A stretch of DNA of 64,000 nucleotides, taken from positions 98,045 through 162,044 of the forward strand of contig JAAPAO010000008.1 of assembly GCA_013115145.1 (NCBI GenBank), read 5' to 3'. Under the pieces are notes generated by a model. The model saw only the letters and a program-made list of their open reading frames with translations, was not told the origin of the DNA and searched no databases. The translations under genes were made by a program, and so were the position numbers. Positions 11,458 through 24,583 of the stretch are shown here, in pieces. The number at the start of each line of letters is the position of its first letter. The stretch's first letter is position 1. Source of the DNA: Perkinsus chesapeaki. Lineage: Eukaryota > Perkinsozoa > Perkinsida > Perkinsidae.

Positions 11458-14400
11458 ATGATCCGCTCCGGGATCGTTCTTTCCACGGAGCCTTCTTTTG
11501 GTGGGGTGTACGCTGATTCCGAGACGGAACGACCATCGTCACCTGCAAGTGGGCCACAGATGGGTAACGGTCCTATAGGCTTGTATATCGCTATTAGTGT
11601 TCACCACGTAGGGCACATGGACAGTCGAAGTAGTATGGCGTCGATGTTGCGAGAAGCCAAGTCGAAGGACGTTTTATCACGATCTGAATTGCTGAGGATA
11701 ACCAAGGCATATGAGGAGGCGGAGACGGAAACTAAAGACGTGAACGCTGGCGAGTATCTTTTCCTTGGTAAGCTGATTGAAGGAAGTTATATTATTGTGT
11801 GGAAATACATTCGCATTAGGTAATTTCACAATGCAGTTTTGGAATGCATTTAATAACTGGAACTTCCGTTATTGGGTATGCTTATTATTTGTTGGATTCG
11901 CCGTTTACACTGGTGAACATTTATCTACTTACTTCTTAACAAAAGCAGCAATCAGCCAGAACCAAGAGACAATGGGGCTATTTACATCTCCTTTTCATAC
12001 GTGGATTGGATACTTCTACTTCATTATTGGTCCAGTAAGCTACACAGTATCAATCTCGTCGCAGTGTCTTTCTTTCAGCTGATGCTTTTCCTCGGTGGCG
12101 TCCTGTTGTTGCTCAACCCCTACGTCAAGCACACTCACACCATAGTAGCTTACTCTATCATACTTACGCTCATTTGTGAATTTGTATGTGTCGTGGGAGA
12201 TCCATACACATTCACATGCACGAGGGCTATGCCAATTCCTATGGTGCTATTCCTGGCCTGCATGAGCTCGAGACTTTTCCCCAGTGTCAGCTTCCTAGCA
12301 GTGGCACTCTATATGGGAGGTAAGCGTCACCTCCTCTGACGCATTTCCAGCTTGGAGGACTCTCACAGGTATACCCTTTCAGGTACGGACATTGCCCTAA
12401 TAGTGTACTCCTCTTCTGGTGAGTATACGGCCCCCTATATTATGATGATATGGGCCGGTGTTCTATGTCATTGGTTTGTAAGCTCAACAATATCCTTCCC
12501 ATATCTTTTATTATTCCTTTTCATTAGGTATTCGGTCTGTGTCTGGTTGGTAGCGGTAATCTGCTCCGTGCCCAATCTGATCTATTCTCCCTTATGATGG
12601 ATAGATTACAGTTTAAAGAGAGAGATGACGGTGCTTATGATTTGGGAATACATGTAGGTCTCGTGGCCTGATTGATATATGTTAATTTCGGAGGCTTATC
12701 GGGTGAACTGCCTTTTTTCATCTTAGGCTGTCAGCCAACCTATGTTGAAGTACTTCGAAGATAATTATAAAGCAGCTTATGCAAAGTGTTTCAGAAGCAA
12801 AGTGGACGAGAAAGAGTAGGACTCACTGCAGGGCTTCATATCTGCAGCTAGCTGCTCGCAAACTTCGGTCATTGTTCCATAACCTTCCTGTTGGGGAATT
12901 TCTCATACCTCAACATCTATCGTTCCTTTCCTCTCTTTTATTAGTACCTAGCCTTGCTGCTGTAATGCTCCTACTTATTCAGATACAGTCTATGGGCTAG
13001 GTCCCGTCAAACATTCTGGATAACCCGACATATGAGATGGGCCATCGTAGGCGTTGTCTTGTAAGATATGGCTCTTCTAATTGGCCTCATATGTTATCCG
13101 TAGGTTGATCGCTGCTATGATATTCGTAGCGGCTGATTTTCATGAAGGTCCTAATGGCAACGCTGCTGGTCCAGTAGCAGGAGTTGTGGTAGGCACTTTC
13201 GGCAAGCTGTAATTCCCATTGATCATCCTGATCTTCGTTCAGGTACAAGTCTTGAGCGCGTTGGTCTTACTCATCGCAGTGTGTCTGTGTGTGATATCAT
13301 TCGGGAAGCCTCGTCTTCTATTATCTGCCTCTGTACTGTTCTTTGTATCGGCTGCTATGTTCTCCTGTGTATATATCTATAACTATGGTAGAGCATTCCA
13401 GGCGGTAAGCTCTTTGTGCATCGTGTCACAAGGCGATTTTGTTTTAATATCAGTGGAAAGACGATGCCCCCGACGTCACGCACTATGGCCCAGTCATGAC
13501 CCGTATGGTGTGGGCAACCGATCCTGTAAGCTCCTTATCAGCCACTAATTGCAATTCTTTACCGTAGGGCCTGTTTACCATAATAGCAACTCATGTGACC
13601 ATGTCGGATATTGGCGCCCTACCGCTGCTCTTCATCGATGTATTCGTTACCACTGGCGTCATTCTGAGGTGAGACTCGTGTAGCTTTAGGAAGCTGTGCA
13701 ATAATATGGCGGTTCTGTGCGGATATGGGTCGATTGGGTTTCTCTCAGTTCTGAATTCTGGTTGGAGCATCCCTCCAGCTTGTTGTCGATGGCCGACTTA
13801 GTCAACTATCTCATTATCATTGCAGCCGGTAGGCCTCGTGAAAAGCACATCGCTTGAATATATGCGGTTATCTTCTTTCAGCGTTCTTGTATACATTAAA
13901 TCTTGAAAGCCATTGGCGCTTACTGTGGGCTATGTCCCGTGATAGAGTGCCAACATCTCCAGATACGTATGTATCTGTAGAAGGATGTGCCACTGAATTC
14001 AGTACCAAAACTATGTACTATTTCCGAGTCCATCAAGGAGGAAGTAGATATTCGTTGCCACTTAAGCTACACCGGTTCCTGGGATAGGTTCATATTTATC
14101 ATTACAGTCTACCCAGAAGTTGAGGGATATACTCGTGAAAGATGCGGAGCAAGAGCCTCACGAGTGGCAACAGTAAAGTCTAGAGGCATGTCGCAGGAAT
14201 AGCTAGGTCGGTCCTGCAGATATATATGCCTAAGTTTTGATAACCTTGATCATGCTGGTGAAGGTGTTATTGAGACTAGAATGCATAGATTACAAGTTGT
14301 TATTAATGGTATTGTTAATCGTCGTCCAGATCTGGTAAGTGTATAATAATAATGATTAATCATTCCTTTAATAGGTATCAAAGATGTTTCCTCGTCCTGA

Positions 14401-17400
14401 GGGTAATCATGTACCTAGAATGAATATTACTCTTATTGATGTTGGCAGTCGTGGTGATGTCGAACCATATATTGCCATTTCCAAGGTATAAATCTCACGT
14501 TCTTCTTCGAATGGAAGTGTTGGATCTGTCTCAGGAACTGAACGCAATGGGTCATCATTGTCGTCTCTGCACGCATGAGAAATTCCGAAACGTTATTGAG
14601 AAGAACGGTATAGAGTTTTTCCCAATGGCACTCGATGCCCCCGGCCACTGGCAGCCTGAGACGTTGATGAAGTAAGTATACTTCGAATAGTCGGCACCAG
14701 TTGTCTATATTTAGGATTGCCTCTGAGAGCCCCTCGTGGAATCCGGGATTCCTTGTCAGCCCTCATGACATGAATTTTGTGCTTCACAATACGTCGTTGA
14801 TGAAACAGTCTGTTCGCGAGCTTTTCTTCTTCCCTGGATGGGAGAAGGGCGACGTTGGAGCATGGGGCGCCGTTAAGAGTGAGAATCCGGTTGGTGGATT
14901 CGCTTCAACTTCACTCGCCACGATATTGCTTTTGGACTGGTCTTTGTGGTTTTAGGCGCTCCTGAAAAGCGATGGGTTACTCATGCTATGATATCTAATC
15001 CCCCCGCTTACGTTCACGTACACATTGCCGAGCGCCTAGGCGTGCCCCTTCATATGTACTTAATGAAGAAGATGGTATAACTAGTAGAACTGGACTCTAT
15101 AGGTTCTTCCCAATGCCATGGTCAAGAACGAAACTATTGGGGCATCCAATGAGTTCGAAGGAGCTTAACGATAATCCTTATTGGCGAGAGCTCAGCTACA
15201 GTTGGTTCGATCAGGTATACGTGATGCATTAAGTGCTTGTCGTTTACTTCGTATATTTCAGATGCAATGGCACGGAATGTCCGCTGCGGTGAATAAGTAC
15301 CGTAAGAAAGTTTTACACATCCCTAAGATCGGCATGTGGCACAGTGCTGGATCCCTATTAGAAGAATGGGGTGTAAGTGTGAATATTGTCAATCACGTCT
15401 CATTCTTGCATAGGGGCTGTATTACGATAGGTGTTGTTGTTTTAGGTACCATTCTCATACTGCTTCTCACCGTCACTCTTCCCAAAGCCGCCAGATTGGG
15501 GCCCGAATATCGAGATCACCGGTGTATGCTCCAATGGAAGTAGACAGTCATTCCGTGACGCTTGAGGCGTTCAGGGATCTTATCAGGTATAGAGAATACA
15601 ACATACAATCCTCCGGCGGATCTTGCCAACTTCTTAAGCAACGGACCTAAGCCCTTCTATATTGGCTTTGGCAGTATTAGTGGTGATCTCACTTACATGT
15701 AAGGCCTAATTATGTGGCGCAGTGACGCTAAATGCTACTGTTCAGATATAAACCGATCTTGCAAGCCGTCAAGAAAATGCCCAATTTGAGGGTTATAGTC
15801 CAGAAAGGTTGGTGCGACCTCAACGGCGTCTCCGCTGAGGACTTCACATCCATACCAGGTATCTAGCGCATCTCCTATCCGTGGTTACATTTGCCTTCAG
15901 ATTTCCAAAAAAGAGTGTTCCTAATCGCTGCTCCACCCGAGCGCTGTCCTAAGTGCCGTAGACCCAGGGCTTCATTCACGCAGTAAGCTTCTTTTCTATT
16001 GTGAAAATACGGCAGCGCTTGGGCAATTTCGAAGGCAGCTAGTTTCGTGGAAGTGGTGAGTGATGATCTCTCATTTGTCAGTAATGGTTTATTCTGTGAT
16101 GAATGTGATGGTTCATCAATAGAGGATGCTGAAGGGACGTGGGAATACGATATGTTGAAAGCATTAGGATCTGATAATATATCCTTCTTATCTGGTATTT
16201 ATATTAATATTATATAATAATAAATACTTCCCTCCAACAGGTATACCACATGATTGGCTATTCCCTAAATGTTGTGCTGTAATGCATCATGGCGGTGCTG
16301 GTACCACTGCTATGGGTTTGGACTTCGGCCTTCCTACCTGTATTATTGCATTCTTTGGAGACCAATGGATCTGGGGTGAGAGCTGCTGGCGCGATCCTTT
16401 CCCGTATATAATCAAGCCCTACTGTAGCGTTTCTCAACATGTTCGTCCTAGGTGGCCTGGTTGAACTACAAGGAGCTGGTAAATTCCTTAGGAGGGATAG
16501 GGTCAACTCAGAGAACATGAAGGCCTCTCTGGAATTTGCCCTCACTGATGGAGCTCGGGCGGCTGCCAAGAGATTGCAAGGAGAGTTCAAGGTGAGCGGA
16601 TATCTGCACTTCTTGGCTGCTTCGTAGCATTCTACTGTATTGTTAGGATGAGCGAGATCGAGGTATGGGTGCTCATGAAGCAGCTCTTAGTTTCCAACGT
16701 CAATTACCATTAGAGCTAGTTACTTGTGAATTATGTAGAGTAATGGCTCGATGGGAACCAGATATGTCATATAGGCCAAGAGCAGCTGAATATCGTGATA
16801 CAGTTAGAGATATTGGTTTATGTAATATAATATTATTAACCATAATAATATATTAGTTATATTCAGGTCCGGTATGTGCTGTTACATTAGCTGAATCTGA
16901 AGGATTAGTAGTAGCACCATTCCGAACAGCTGATTGGGGCAGGACCAGAGGAGGCATCCTTTATGTTCATTTCGTAAGTAGACGAGTGTGTCTTCTTGTA
17001 TTTAACTCTACGTCAGGTAAGAGCGCTGAAAGCTTCTACTAGGCTTTTTAAACGCATGGTTCAAGGCGGTCAGACAGGAGGAGTATACGGCTTCTTCATT
17101 GGTAGTCTTTCCCCGATTTGCGATTTCCTTTCGCAATCGACAATCAGGTGTCATGGCGGGCATACTAGAGTTCATTGTATTCATTGTATGTGCGCCATTC
17201 GTGTTTGTACGTGATAGCTGGAGAGTAGCCACTCAGCTGGCACAGGGGACAGCAGGTGATGTAGTTCGCCTGTGCGCATTTAGTTCAGCCAATGCTTGTG
17301 GTTCAGACGGTCGTCAGCTTGGTGGCCGTGACACGAAGACAGCTGATGCGGAACTGCTTAACGGACTGGTAAGTGGAGCTAGGGGTTTGTGGGAGATCCG

Positions 17401-17790
17401 CTCGTGTGGCAGGTATTAATCGATGATAAGAATTATGGTGATGTCCGCGCGGTTCCAGCTAGCACGTTAGAGAGCGACGATAAAGAACTTGACGAGGAGG
17501 AGTTTGCCTTCTTGCTTCACCGAACTGAGAGGGCGCTTTCGGAGCTGGAAAATAAGTAGGCTGTATCTTACTGACGCGTGACTTATCGGTGTTACTTGCT
17601 TAGCCGGTCGCGTGTACATAGAATGACAGAGGCAGTTTGTCAACTGTTTGAACGTCGTGGTGTGGGTATGGAATTCACAGCGAAGACTGCCTATCAAGAG
17701 CCCTTATTGAATCCAGGGGATAAAGTCCTTGCGGAAGAGGAATCAAAAGTGACTGATAATAGAACTAAAGTCACCATAAGGGGAGCATAG
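11458..17790 (+). CDS. Polytopic membrane protein fused to sterol-glucosyltransferase-type GT1 domain, copy 1
   Basis: The gene has many exons, with the ATG at 11458 (MIRSGIVLS...SFGGVYAD, matching the copy 2 start). The first two thirds (11.8-14.0 kb) encode numerous hydrophobic exons, probably 10 or more membrane spans, e.g. YWVCLLFVGFAVYTGEHL. From about 14380 comes a GT-B fold enzyme. The N-domain has NITLIDVGSRGDVEPYIA and FFPMALDAPGHWQPE; the C-domain has PFYIGFGSISGDLTYM, IPHDWLFPKC and the UDP-sugar signature HHGGAGTTAMGLDFGLPT (about 16285). These match the ATG26/UGT80 sterol 3-beta-glucosyltransferase group, which moves glucose from UDP-glucose to sterols. A CPKC (15945-15956) and CDEC (16095-16106) pair is inserted between GT strands. 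A further hydrophobic segment and a charged tail end at TAG 17788. Exon ends are approximate. No disabling break was seen. Confidence 0.8.
11728..11968 (+). repeat. Identity block A, copy 1 (exon + intron + exon)
   Basis: 241 bp that read identical to 18451-18691, including a complete intron starting GTAAGCTGATTG. Sequence on both sides is clearly diverged between the two genes, so the block has sharp edges. Confidence 0.9.
13853..14033 (+). repeat. Identity block C, copy 1
   Basis: About 181 bp nearly identical to 20701-20881 (a few substitutions). It encodes the end of a membrane span and the start of the linker before the GT domain (LESHWRLLWAMSRDRVPTSP). Downstream the two genes diverge abruptly. 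Confidence 0.85.
16635..16976 (+). repeat. Identity block G, copy 1 (exon + AT-rich intron + exon)
   Basis: 342 bp that read identical to 23394-23735, with an AT-rich intron inside. It covers the C-terminal end of the GT region (RQLPLELVTCELCRVMARWE) and the following exon. Confidence 0.9.
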
Positions 17791-18174
17791 GTGAACTATC
17801 GACGGATGAGCTGGGGATTCCTTTGTGTTAGCTGTCCCCTTTCTAGGTGATCTGGACGATATATAACGTGTTATGATTCATGCTTGGGGCGTGTGGTTGA
17901 TGAGCTCTCCCTGTACAGCATATCATATTTGCAGGCATTAAATCCGAGCTGTATCATAGCCACTGTAGAAATGCTTCGAAGTTTTCGCTCTTTTCGTACT
18001 TCCACGATCCTAAGTTCAGTCTCGGATCCTGAGTCAGTTAATTTATTTCTTCCCAATATGCTTACTTTTCACTTTCCACCTTCCATAACTCCATGGTGTT
18101 GTGTGGTATCCCTAACTTGGCATTCTTAACCTTCAGTATTCCATTCGAATCAACAACCGTCTCGGGTCAACACA
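17791..18174. other. Intergenic spacer between the tandem glucosyltransferase genes
   Basis: No coding potential that I can support. It should contain the 3' end of copy 1 and the promoter of copy 2. It does not resemble the region upstream of copy 1 at a glance, so the duplication boundary probably lies close to the coding regions. Confidence 0.5.
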
Positions 18175-21100
18175 ATGATTCGAGCATTCCTTGCTCACTC
18201 CCCTATAGGCTCGTTCGGTGGAGTTCACACTGATATAGAAGGCACCACGAGGGCGCCTCTTTCCCGTTCCAATACCAGTAAGTATCGTCAGCAGTTTCAC
18301 CAGATCGGGTATGATAGAGTTTCCGTTTCGTTTTGTTAAGGTCATCAGCGCTTGGCGAATACCTCCGAGCTCCGCAAGGCTGGATCGGATGGAAAGCTAT
18401 CTCAGTCTGAGCTGCTAAGAATCAAGAAAGCATATGAAGAGGCTGACAGCGAAACTAAAGACGTGAACGCTGGCGAGTATCTTTTCCTTGGTAAGCTGAT
18501 TGAAGGAAGTTATATTATTGTGTGGAAATACATTCGCATTAGGTAATTTCACAATGCAGTTTTGGAATGCATTTAATAACTGGAACTTCCGTTATTGGGT
18601 ATGCTTATTATTTGTTGGATTCGCCGTTTACACTGGTGAACATTTATCTACTTACTTCTTAACAAAAGCAGCAATCAGCCAGAACCAAGAGGCAGCGGAG
18701 ATGCTTACATCTCCATTTCAATCATTGGCTGGATACTTCTACTTCATTATTGGTCCGGTAAGTTTTTAGAATTCTTTAAAATCTTATAATCTCCTATTCC
18801 AGCTAACGCTTCTCGTCGGTGGCGTAGTGTTGTTGCTCAACCCGTACGTAAAGCACACTCACACCATAGTAGCGACATCTATACTACTGACGCTATTCTG
18901 TGAATTCGTATGTGTGGTTGGAAGCCCCGATACCTTCACGGCTATGAGGCCTATGTCGGTTCCTATGGTATTATTCCTTACGTGCATGAGTTCAAGACTA
19001 TTTCCGAGTGTTAGCTTTCTGGCGGTTGCGCTATATCTTATTGGTAAGTGGTTGTTAGTACATCAGCAGTTACAATCACTTCTTTCAGGTATTGATTTCG
19101 CGTTGCTTGTATGCAGCTGCTCTGGTGGTTATACGCCTTCTTACAAGATGATGATTCTGGCCGGTGTTCTATGTCATTGGTTTGTAAGCTCAACAATATC
19201 CTTCCCATATCTCTTATTGTTGCTTTTCATTAGGTATTCGGTCTGTGTCTGGTTGGTAGCAGTAATCTGCTCCGTGCTCAAGCTGATCTATTCTCTCTTA
19301 TGATGGATAGATTACAGTTTAAAGAGAGAGCTGACGGTGCTTATGATTTGGGAATACATGTAGGTCTCGCTACTTCTATGCCTTTATACTTTACCCTAAT
19401 TCTCCTTCGTTCGGAAGTAACCAACAATGGAAATATGCCGCAATATTTTTTAGGGTGTAAGCCTCCCGATGCTGAGCTATTTCAAAAATAATTACACAGC
19501 ACCAATCTCACATACATTCGACTCTAATGTCGATGAGAAAGAGTAAGTATGGGCCAGCTCCCATTCTACTAGCTGTATCGTAAAGTCACTTTACGCTACA
19601 CTACACTTTACTAAAGTGTATTGAGTGTGTACTTGCATCGCCGCCAGGTATCACTTATGGGCAAGATCTCGGCAGACCTTCTGGATTACCCGTCATATGA
19701 GATGGGCAGTGGCCGGTGTCTTGCTGTGAGTCCTCGCAGGCTGTCAACTCGTTTTAATGCGTACCGGCTTTTAGACTGGTTTCGGCAATGATTTTTGTCG
19801 CTGTCAACTTCCATGGCCCGCTGAACGGCAACACTGTGAGTATGGTATCCGGCGTAGTGGTAAGCCAGCCACGGGTATCCTATGATCCCTGCTTTTATGC
19901 CTCGTCCAGGTTCAAGTGGCGAGTGTTCTACTCCTATTCATAGCGGTCTGCCTGACAGTCGTATCGTTCGGCAAGCCGCGCCGTCTTGTAGCCGCTGGCC
20001 TCTTGTTCTTTGTATCGTCGTCTCTCTTCTCCTGCGTCTACGTCTACAACTTCGGACGGGCTGTAGAAGATGTAAGTTGCCTCTCCACTCTCCACTATGG
20101 TTATATTTTCTCAATACCTCACTTGAGAGAGTGCTCTTATCATGCCACTTCGCTAAACTCCGAAATTCTGATTCATCTCCGCTGGTGTACTGTATATTCG
20201 ATACCAAGGCCCATAGCGAACCGTACAAGAAAAGAGTCTGTCACCCCGTAGACTGTGAAATCCGTACACTAAGATGCCATTCAGTGTTTTATCCTACGGG
20301 TAGCCAAATCAAACTGCTAACATTACTCTTTTTCAGCCTGGCTCTAATTCGCTCGGTCTTCACCGCTATGGCCCAGCAGTACTGAGAATGGTATGGGTAG
20401 CTGACCCAGTAAGTACTGTAGGCAGTATCGACACTGTGTACTTTTGGACTTTAGGGCCTCTCAACAATAATAGCTAGTCATGTTACAATGTCGGATATCG
20501 GTGCCGGGCGCCTTCTGCTTATCGATATTATTGTTACCATTGGTGTCATTGCAAGGTAGTATCCCCCATCCTAATTGCCCATCTTTTTTTGCTCAGTTCG
20601 TTGTTCTGGCTGGAGAACACCTCTGTGTTGTTGTCCATGACAGATTTAGTTAATTTCGTCATAGTCGTCGCAGTCGGTAGGCGGCATTGGAAGCACATCA
20701 ATTGAATATATGCGGCTATTTTCTTTCAGCGTTCTTGTATACATTGAATCTTGAAAGCCATTGGCGCTTACTGTGGGCTATGTCCCGTGATAGAGTGCCA
20801 ACATCTCCAGATACGTATGTATCTGTAGAAGGATGTGCCACTGAATTCAGTACCAAAACTATGTACTATTTCCGAGTCCATAAAAAGAGTGGTATGACCT
20901 TTACAGAATTTCGGGCCGAGATTATGCTGCTTTAGATTCCTATCTTTCCCTGCAGTCCACGAGAAGGTTGCGAGATCTTCTTGTGAAAGAAGCTGCCGAG
21001 AACCCCAAGGGCTGGCAGCAGTAAGATTACATACAGTGTGATCTGGTAGGACTTTGGCGGCTCTTGTAGGTACATTGACTTAAGTTTTGATAACCTTGAT

Positions 21101-24100
21101 CATGCTGGTGAAGGTGTTATCGAGACTAGAATGCATAGATTACAAGTTGTTATTAATGGTATTGTTAATCGTCGTCCAGATCTGGTAAGTGTACAGGTAT
21201 AATAATAATGATTAATCATTCCTTTAATAGGTATCAAAGATGTTCCCTCGTCCTGAGGGTAATCATGTACCTAGAATGAATATTACTCTTATTGATGTTG
21301 GCAGTCGTGGTGATGTCGAACCATATATCGCTGTATCTCAAGTAGGACGTTCGGCTCCTGCGTATTCGTTCAATCCTAATCAAACTTTGTAGGAGCTCAA
21401 CGCTATGGGTCATCATTGCCGCATTTGCACCCATGATAAATTCCGTGATGTAGTGGAAAAGGAAGGTGTCCAATTCTTTCCCATGGCTCTTGATGCTCCC
21501 GGCCATTGGCAGCCAGAAGAGTTCATGAAGTAAGGACTGTCTAGGTAGCACCAGTACAGCGCTAATGTCAGGCACGGTGCCGAGGGACCTTCGTGGAGCC
21601 CGAGCTTCCTGGTGAACCCATCGGATATGCTGTATATATTGCAGCATACTCCGGGCATGATGGAATCCCTTCGAGAGATCTTTTTCCCTCCAGGATGGGA
21701 AACAGACAAGGTCGGGGCATGGGCAGCTGTAAAGAGTAAGCCTGATCTCGTACGGCACCTTAAACGGAAACTGGCCCTTTGGTAGGTAATCGTGAAAGCC
21801 GTTGGACGACACATGCTATGATCGCCAATCCTCCCTCCTACATTCATGTTCATCTTGCTGAGCGTCTCGGAGTTCCCCTGCATATGTGAGCGAGTAGGTT
21901 GTCCATTAGGCAATGCCGCCGTAGGTACTTCTCTATGCCGTGGTCTAAGACCAAGATACTGGGCCATCCGTTCAGTTCCAATGGTATGGACGATAATCCG
22001 TATTGGCGTCTACTCAGCTATCGCTGGTTCGATCAAGTAAGTTGAGTATGTCACCTATATGGTAGGAATACCCCATCACATCAGATGCAATGGCGTGGTA
22101 TAGCAGCGGTAGTGCCGAAATTCAGAGCAGAGGTCCTACACATTCCCAAGATAGGCATGTGGCATTCAGCTGGATCGCTGTTAGAAGACTGGGGGGTGAG
22201 CTCTGCTGCATGTACTAGGTCATTGATTTCAGCAGGTTCCGTTCTCATACTCGTTCTCCCCGACACTCTTCCCGAAGCCTCCGGATTGGGGCCCGAATAT
22301 CGACATTACAGGATTCTGCACTGGACCAGGTGAAACTCTTACAATGCATCATGAACTAAATGGAAATCATGTCAGATGAGGATAAGGCGAGCTATAATCC
22401 TCCGGCGAATCTTGCCAACTTCTTAAGCAGCGGACCTAAGCCCTTCTATATTGGCTTTGGCAGTATTAGTGGTGATCTTACTTACATGTAAGGCCTAATT
22501 ATGTGGCGCAGTGATGCTCTATGTGGCTGTTTAGATTTAAGCCTATCTTGCAATCTGTTAAGGAAATGCCCAATTTGAGGGTCGTACTGCAGAAGGGTTG
22601 GTGTGAGCTCAACAGTATATCTGCTTCGGACTTCACCTCTATACCGAGTAAGGCGGATAGTTACTCATTCTGTCTGGGGCTCGCCGGCTTGTCGTATTCT
22701 TGTCTTGTTAGACTTCAAAGAGAGAGTATTCTTTATTTGCACGCCTCCTGAGCGTTGCCCGAAATGTGGCAGGAAGCCGGATGCATACTCACAGTAGGTT
22801 AACCATCTGATCGGCTGTCACTGGGGGATCGATCATGAGCTATAATGGAGTGGTGAGTGATGGTTTCTCATTTTTCAGTAATGGTTTATTCTGTGATGAA
22901 TGTGATGGTTCATCAATAGAGGATGCTGAAGGGACGTGGGAATACGATATGTTGAAAGCATTAGGATCTGATAATATATCCTTCTTATCTGGTATTTATA
23001 TTAATATTATATAATATTAAATACTTCCCTCCAACAGGTATACCACATGATTGGCTATTCCCTAAATGTTGTGCTGTAATGCATCATGGCGGTGCTGGTA
23101 CCACTGCCATGGGTTTGGACTTCGGCCTTCCTACCTGTGTTATTTCATTCTTTGGAGACCAATGGATCTGGGGTAACCTCCATATCGCGGGCTTGACCAA
23201 AATCCCTTCCTTCAGGTGGCCTCCTTGAGCTTCGCGGTGCTGGGCGTTGCATACATAGAGATAACGCCAGTGTGAAAACCATCCGCCCGGCCTTGGAGGG
23301 CTGTATGACGAAGGAAGCTGTCGCTGCCGCTAAGACGTTGCAAAAGGGCTTGCTGGTAAGTTGGACAGTTGTGGAGTTCATTGCAGCATTTTCCTGTATT
23401 GTTAGGATGAGCGAGATCGAGGTATGGGTGCTCATGAAGCAGCTCTTAGTTTCCAACGTCAATTACCATTAGAGCTAGTTACTTGTGAATTATGTAGAGT
23501 AATGGCTCGATGGGAACCAGATATGTCATATAGGCCAAGAGCAGCTGAATATCGTGATACAGTTAGAGATATTGGTTTATGTAATATAATATTATTAACC
23601 ATAATAATATATTAGTTATATTCAGGTCCGGTATGTGCTGTTACATTAGCTGAATCTGAAGGATTAGTAGTAGCACCATTCCGAACAGCTGATTGGGGCA
23701 GGACCAGAGGAGGCATCCTTTATGTTCATTTCGTACGTTTTAGCATTATGCATTGATGACTCCGTTAACTGTCATCTTCACTACAGGTTAAGGCTCTTGG
23801 TGCCGCAACGGCAGTTTTCAAGAGTATGATCCAAGGCGGTCATACTGGGGGAGTGTATGGCTTCTTCATTGGTAAGGAATCGCTCTTGAACTAGGAGAAC
23901 CATCACCCGTATCTCAGGAATTGTCGCCGGCATTTTCGAGTTCCTTGTGTTCATCGTTCTCGCTCCATTTGTCTTTATTCGTGATAGTTGGTGGGTAGCC
24001 ACTCAGTTGGCTCAAGGAACTGCAGGTAGGGCGCTCAAGCTTGGTCAATATGTACTGAATGATATCATCAGACGGTCGACAGCACGGTGGATTCGATACT

Positions 24101-24583
24101 AAGTTGTGTGACAGGGAACTCCTTGAAGGAATGGTCAGCAGGGATACGGATAACGTTACGATTTTGTAGGTGGTATTGTCTTTAGGTTGTGGTACATGAT
24201 GAAGCAAACCACGACATCCGGGCTGTTGCAAAAGATACACTGAAGGAGGATGATGAAGTGCTAAGTGCAACAGAGACAACGAAATTGACGGAGAGGACAG
24301 AGAGAGCCCTCAATGAGCTAGTACAGAAGTAAGGTGCCCTAGGAGTTCAGCAGCAGTCGACTAGCTATCCCGTCTCAGCCGATCTCGAGTACAGAGAATG
24401 ACCGAAGCGGTCTGCCAGCTGTTCGAGCGTCGTGGAGTCGGTATTGAGCTCACAGCTAAGAACGCGTATGAAGAGCCGCTGATTGAGCGGAAGATGATAA
24501 TAGCCGCTGAAGACGATGAAGCTACGAGTAGTGTCGAGACAACACCTGAGGCTCGCCCTTCGGTACCTGATATGGCAGAGTAG
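18175..24583 (+). CDS. Polytopic membrane protein fused to sterol-glucosyltransferase-type GT1 domain, copy 2
   Basis: Tandem paralogue of the 11458-17790 gene with the same order of parts. The ATG at 18175 opens MIRAFLAHSPIGSFGGVHTD; the first exon stops at a GTAAGT donor near 18278. Hydrophobic exons run to about 20.8 kb, e.g. LLFVGFAVYTGEHL and VASVLLLFIAVCLTVVSFG. The GT1 part starts about 21240 (VGSRGDVEPYIAVSQ). It continues through FFPMALDAPGHWQPEEF, NPPSYIHVHLAERLGVPLHM, LHIPKIGMWHSAGSLLEDWG, the CPKC (22756-22767)/CDEC (22892-22903) insertion and HHGGAGTTAMGLDFGLPT (about 23090). The C-terminus has a hydrophobic segment (about 23.9 kb) and an acidic tail ending at 24583. Role inferred: UDP-sugar-dependent glycosylation of sterols or related lipids at a membrane. 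The start agrees with copy 1. Exon ends are approximate. Confidence 0.8.
18451..18691 (+). repeat. Identity block A, copy 2
   Basis: Partner of 11728-11968; the intron is identical too. Confidence 0.9.
20701..20881 (+). repeat. Identity block C, copy 2
   Basis: Partner of 13853-14033. Confidence 0.85.
23394..23735 (+). repeat. Identity block G, copy 2
   Basis: Partner of 16635-16976; the AT-rich intron is conserved base for base as far as I can read. Confidence 0.9.

Noticed and set aside
11458-24583. Tandem duplication as a simple assembly duplicate (uncollapsed alleles)
   Set aside because: Large parts of the two copies differ strongly at DNA and protein level, and both have their own start and stop, so they are distinct genes; the identical blocks are better explained by conversion.
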